NCBI GenBank assembly: GCA_945905925.1
Contig: CAMDQN010000042.1
Span: 1 to 48,328 of the forward strand
DNA length: 48,328 bases
Reading direction: 5' to 3'
From: Singulisphaera sp. GP187
GTDB taxonomy: Bacteria > Planctomycetota > Planctomycetia > Gemmatales > Gemmataceae
Shown: one piece after another, positions 48,119 to 48,328 of the stretch
Position numbering within the stretch: position 1 is the stretch's first letter
How the letters are laid out: each line of letters opens with the position of its first letter
Translations under genes and position numbers: made by a program
Notes under the pieces: model-generated
What the model saw: only the letters and a program-made list of their open reading frames with translations
Database searches by the model: none
What the model was told of the DNA's origin: nothing

Positions 48119-48328
48119 TGCGACTTCGGTTTTCGTTCCCGATAATCTGTGCTACGTTCGACGGGGGTAACAACGGTTACCCTAGGCTGATCGGAAGTTG
48201 GGCTTTCGATGGAATTATTGGTTCGAGTTCGATCCCGTTTTTGGTTCACACGGCTCGTGAATTCCGCTGCTTTTCCAGCGAAAAGTTCCGTTCCCCCGGC
48301 GAACTGATTCCAGAACGGGGATGAACCA

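Noticed and set aside
48118-48324. Short frame after the last PEP-CTERM gene
   Set aside because: It starts on the previous stop codon, has no Shine-Dalgarno of its own and no family resemblance.

Overview
The window reads as chromosome of a planctomycete of the Gemmataceae (Gemmata or a close relative). This is inferred from families typical of that group: a DUF1501 protein with a Tat-type leader, a DUF1080 protein, a cytochrome-c/WD40 fusion, a TIGR02996 leucine-rich-repeat protein, a BBP7 outer-membrane barrel, PEP-CTERM proteins with an XrtA-type polysaccharide deacetylase, a soluble-domain/membrane kinase and a large alpha-2-macroglobulin. GC is high and many secreted proteins of unknown function are present. 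I see no rRNA, tRNA, CRISPR array, complete IS element or prophage.

Layout. 80-3767 (minus): a closely packed run made of an unknown protein, an overlapping HEPN-like protein, a TIGR02996/LRR protein, a Tat-exported ankyrin protein and a secreted esterase. 3825-6363: a Ser/Thr kinase with a membrane C-terminus, divergent from a small secreted phospholipase A2-like protein. This block is bounded by two copies of the 3' end of a DUF1501 gene, one of them intact at 6373-7884. 8100-10574: a membrane spermidine-synthase-like protein. 10840-16964: a plus-strand operon for the E1 alpha, E1 beta and E2 subunits of a 2-oxoacid dehydrogenase, followed by two paralogous GT87 glycosyltransferases that share a nearly identical internal tract. 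16945-17073: a remnant of panD. 17129-29575: secreted and cell-surface proteins (DUF1080, PPC-domain, cytochrome/WD40, alpha-2-macroglobulin, two unknowns). 29719-32870: argH, a DUF3817 membrane protein and lysA. 33110-36055: a large secreted protein with a receiver-like insert. 36280-36820: two decayed transposase ends. 36870-41918: a vWA protein, a degenerate-vWA/PP2C fusion and a secreted repeat protein. 42377-48118: an SDR epimerase, a BBP7 barrel, and two PEP-CTERM proteins flanking an XrtA-type deacetylase.

The most striking feature cuts across the genes: several families of short GC-rich palindromic repeats. They lie between genes, and they also lie in frame inside proteins. Family A (a pair of CCCCTCCC/GGGAGGGG hairpins within a longer inverted repeat) sits inside the spermidine-synthase-like protein, the E2 linker and the vWA/PP2C linker. 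Family B (core GGGGGCTTACGCCCC next to CTCGCC) sits just after the signal peptides of the DUF1501 protein and the alpha-2-macroglobulin, both in the same reading frame, and near the C-terminus of the PP2C protein. A third repeat type supplies the signal-peptide codons of the cytochrome/WD40 protein. These insertions fall in linkers and loops, which suggests a repeat population that spreads through, and is tolerated by, protein-coding genes.
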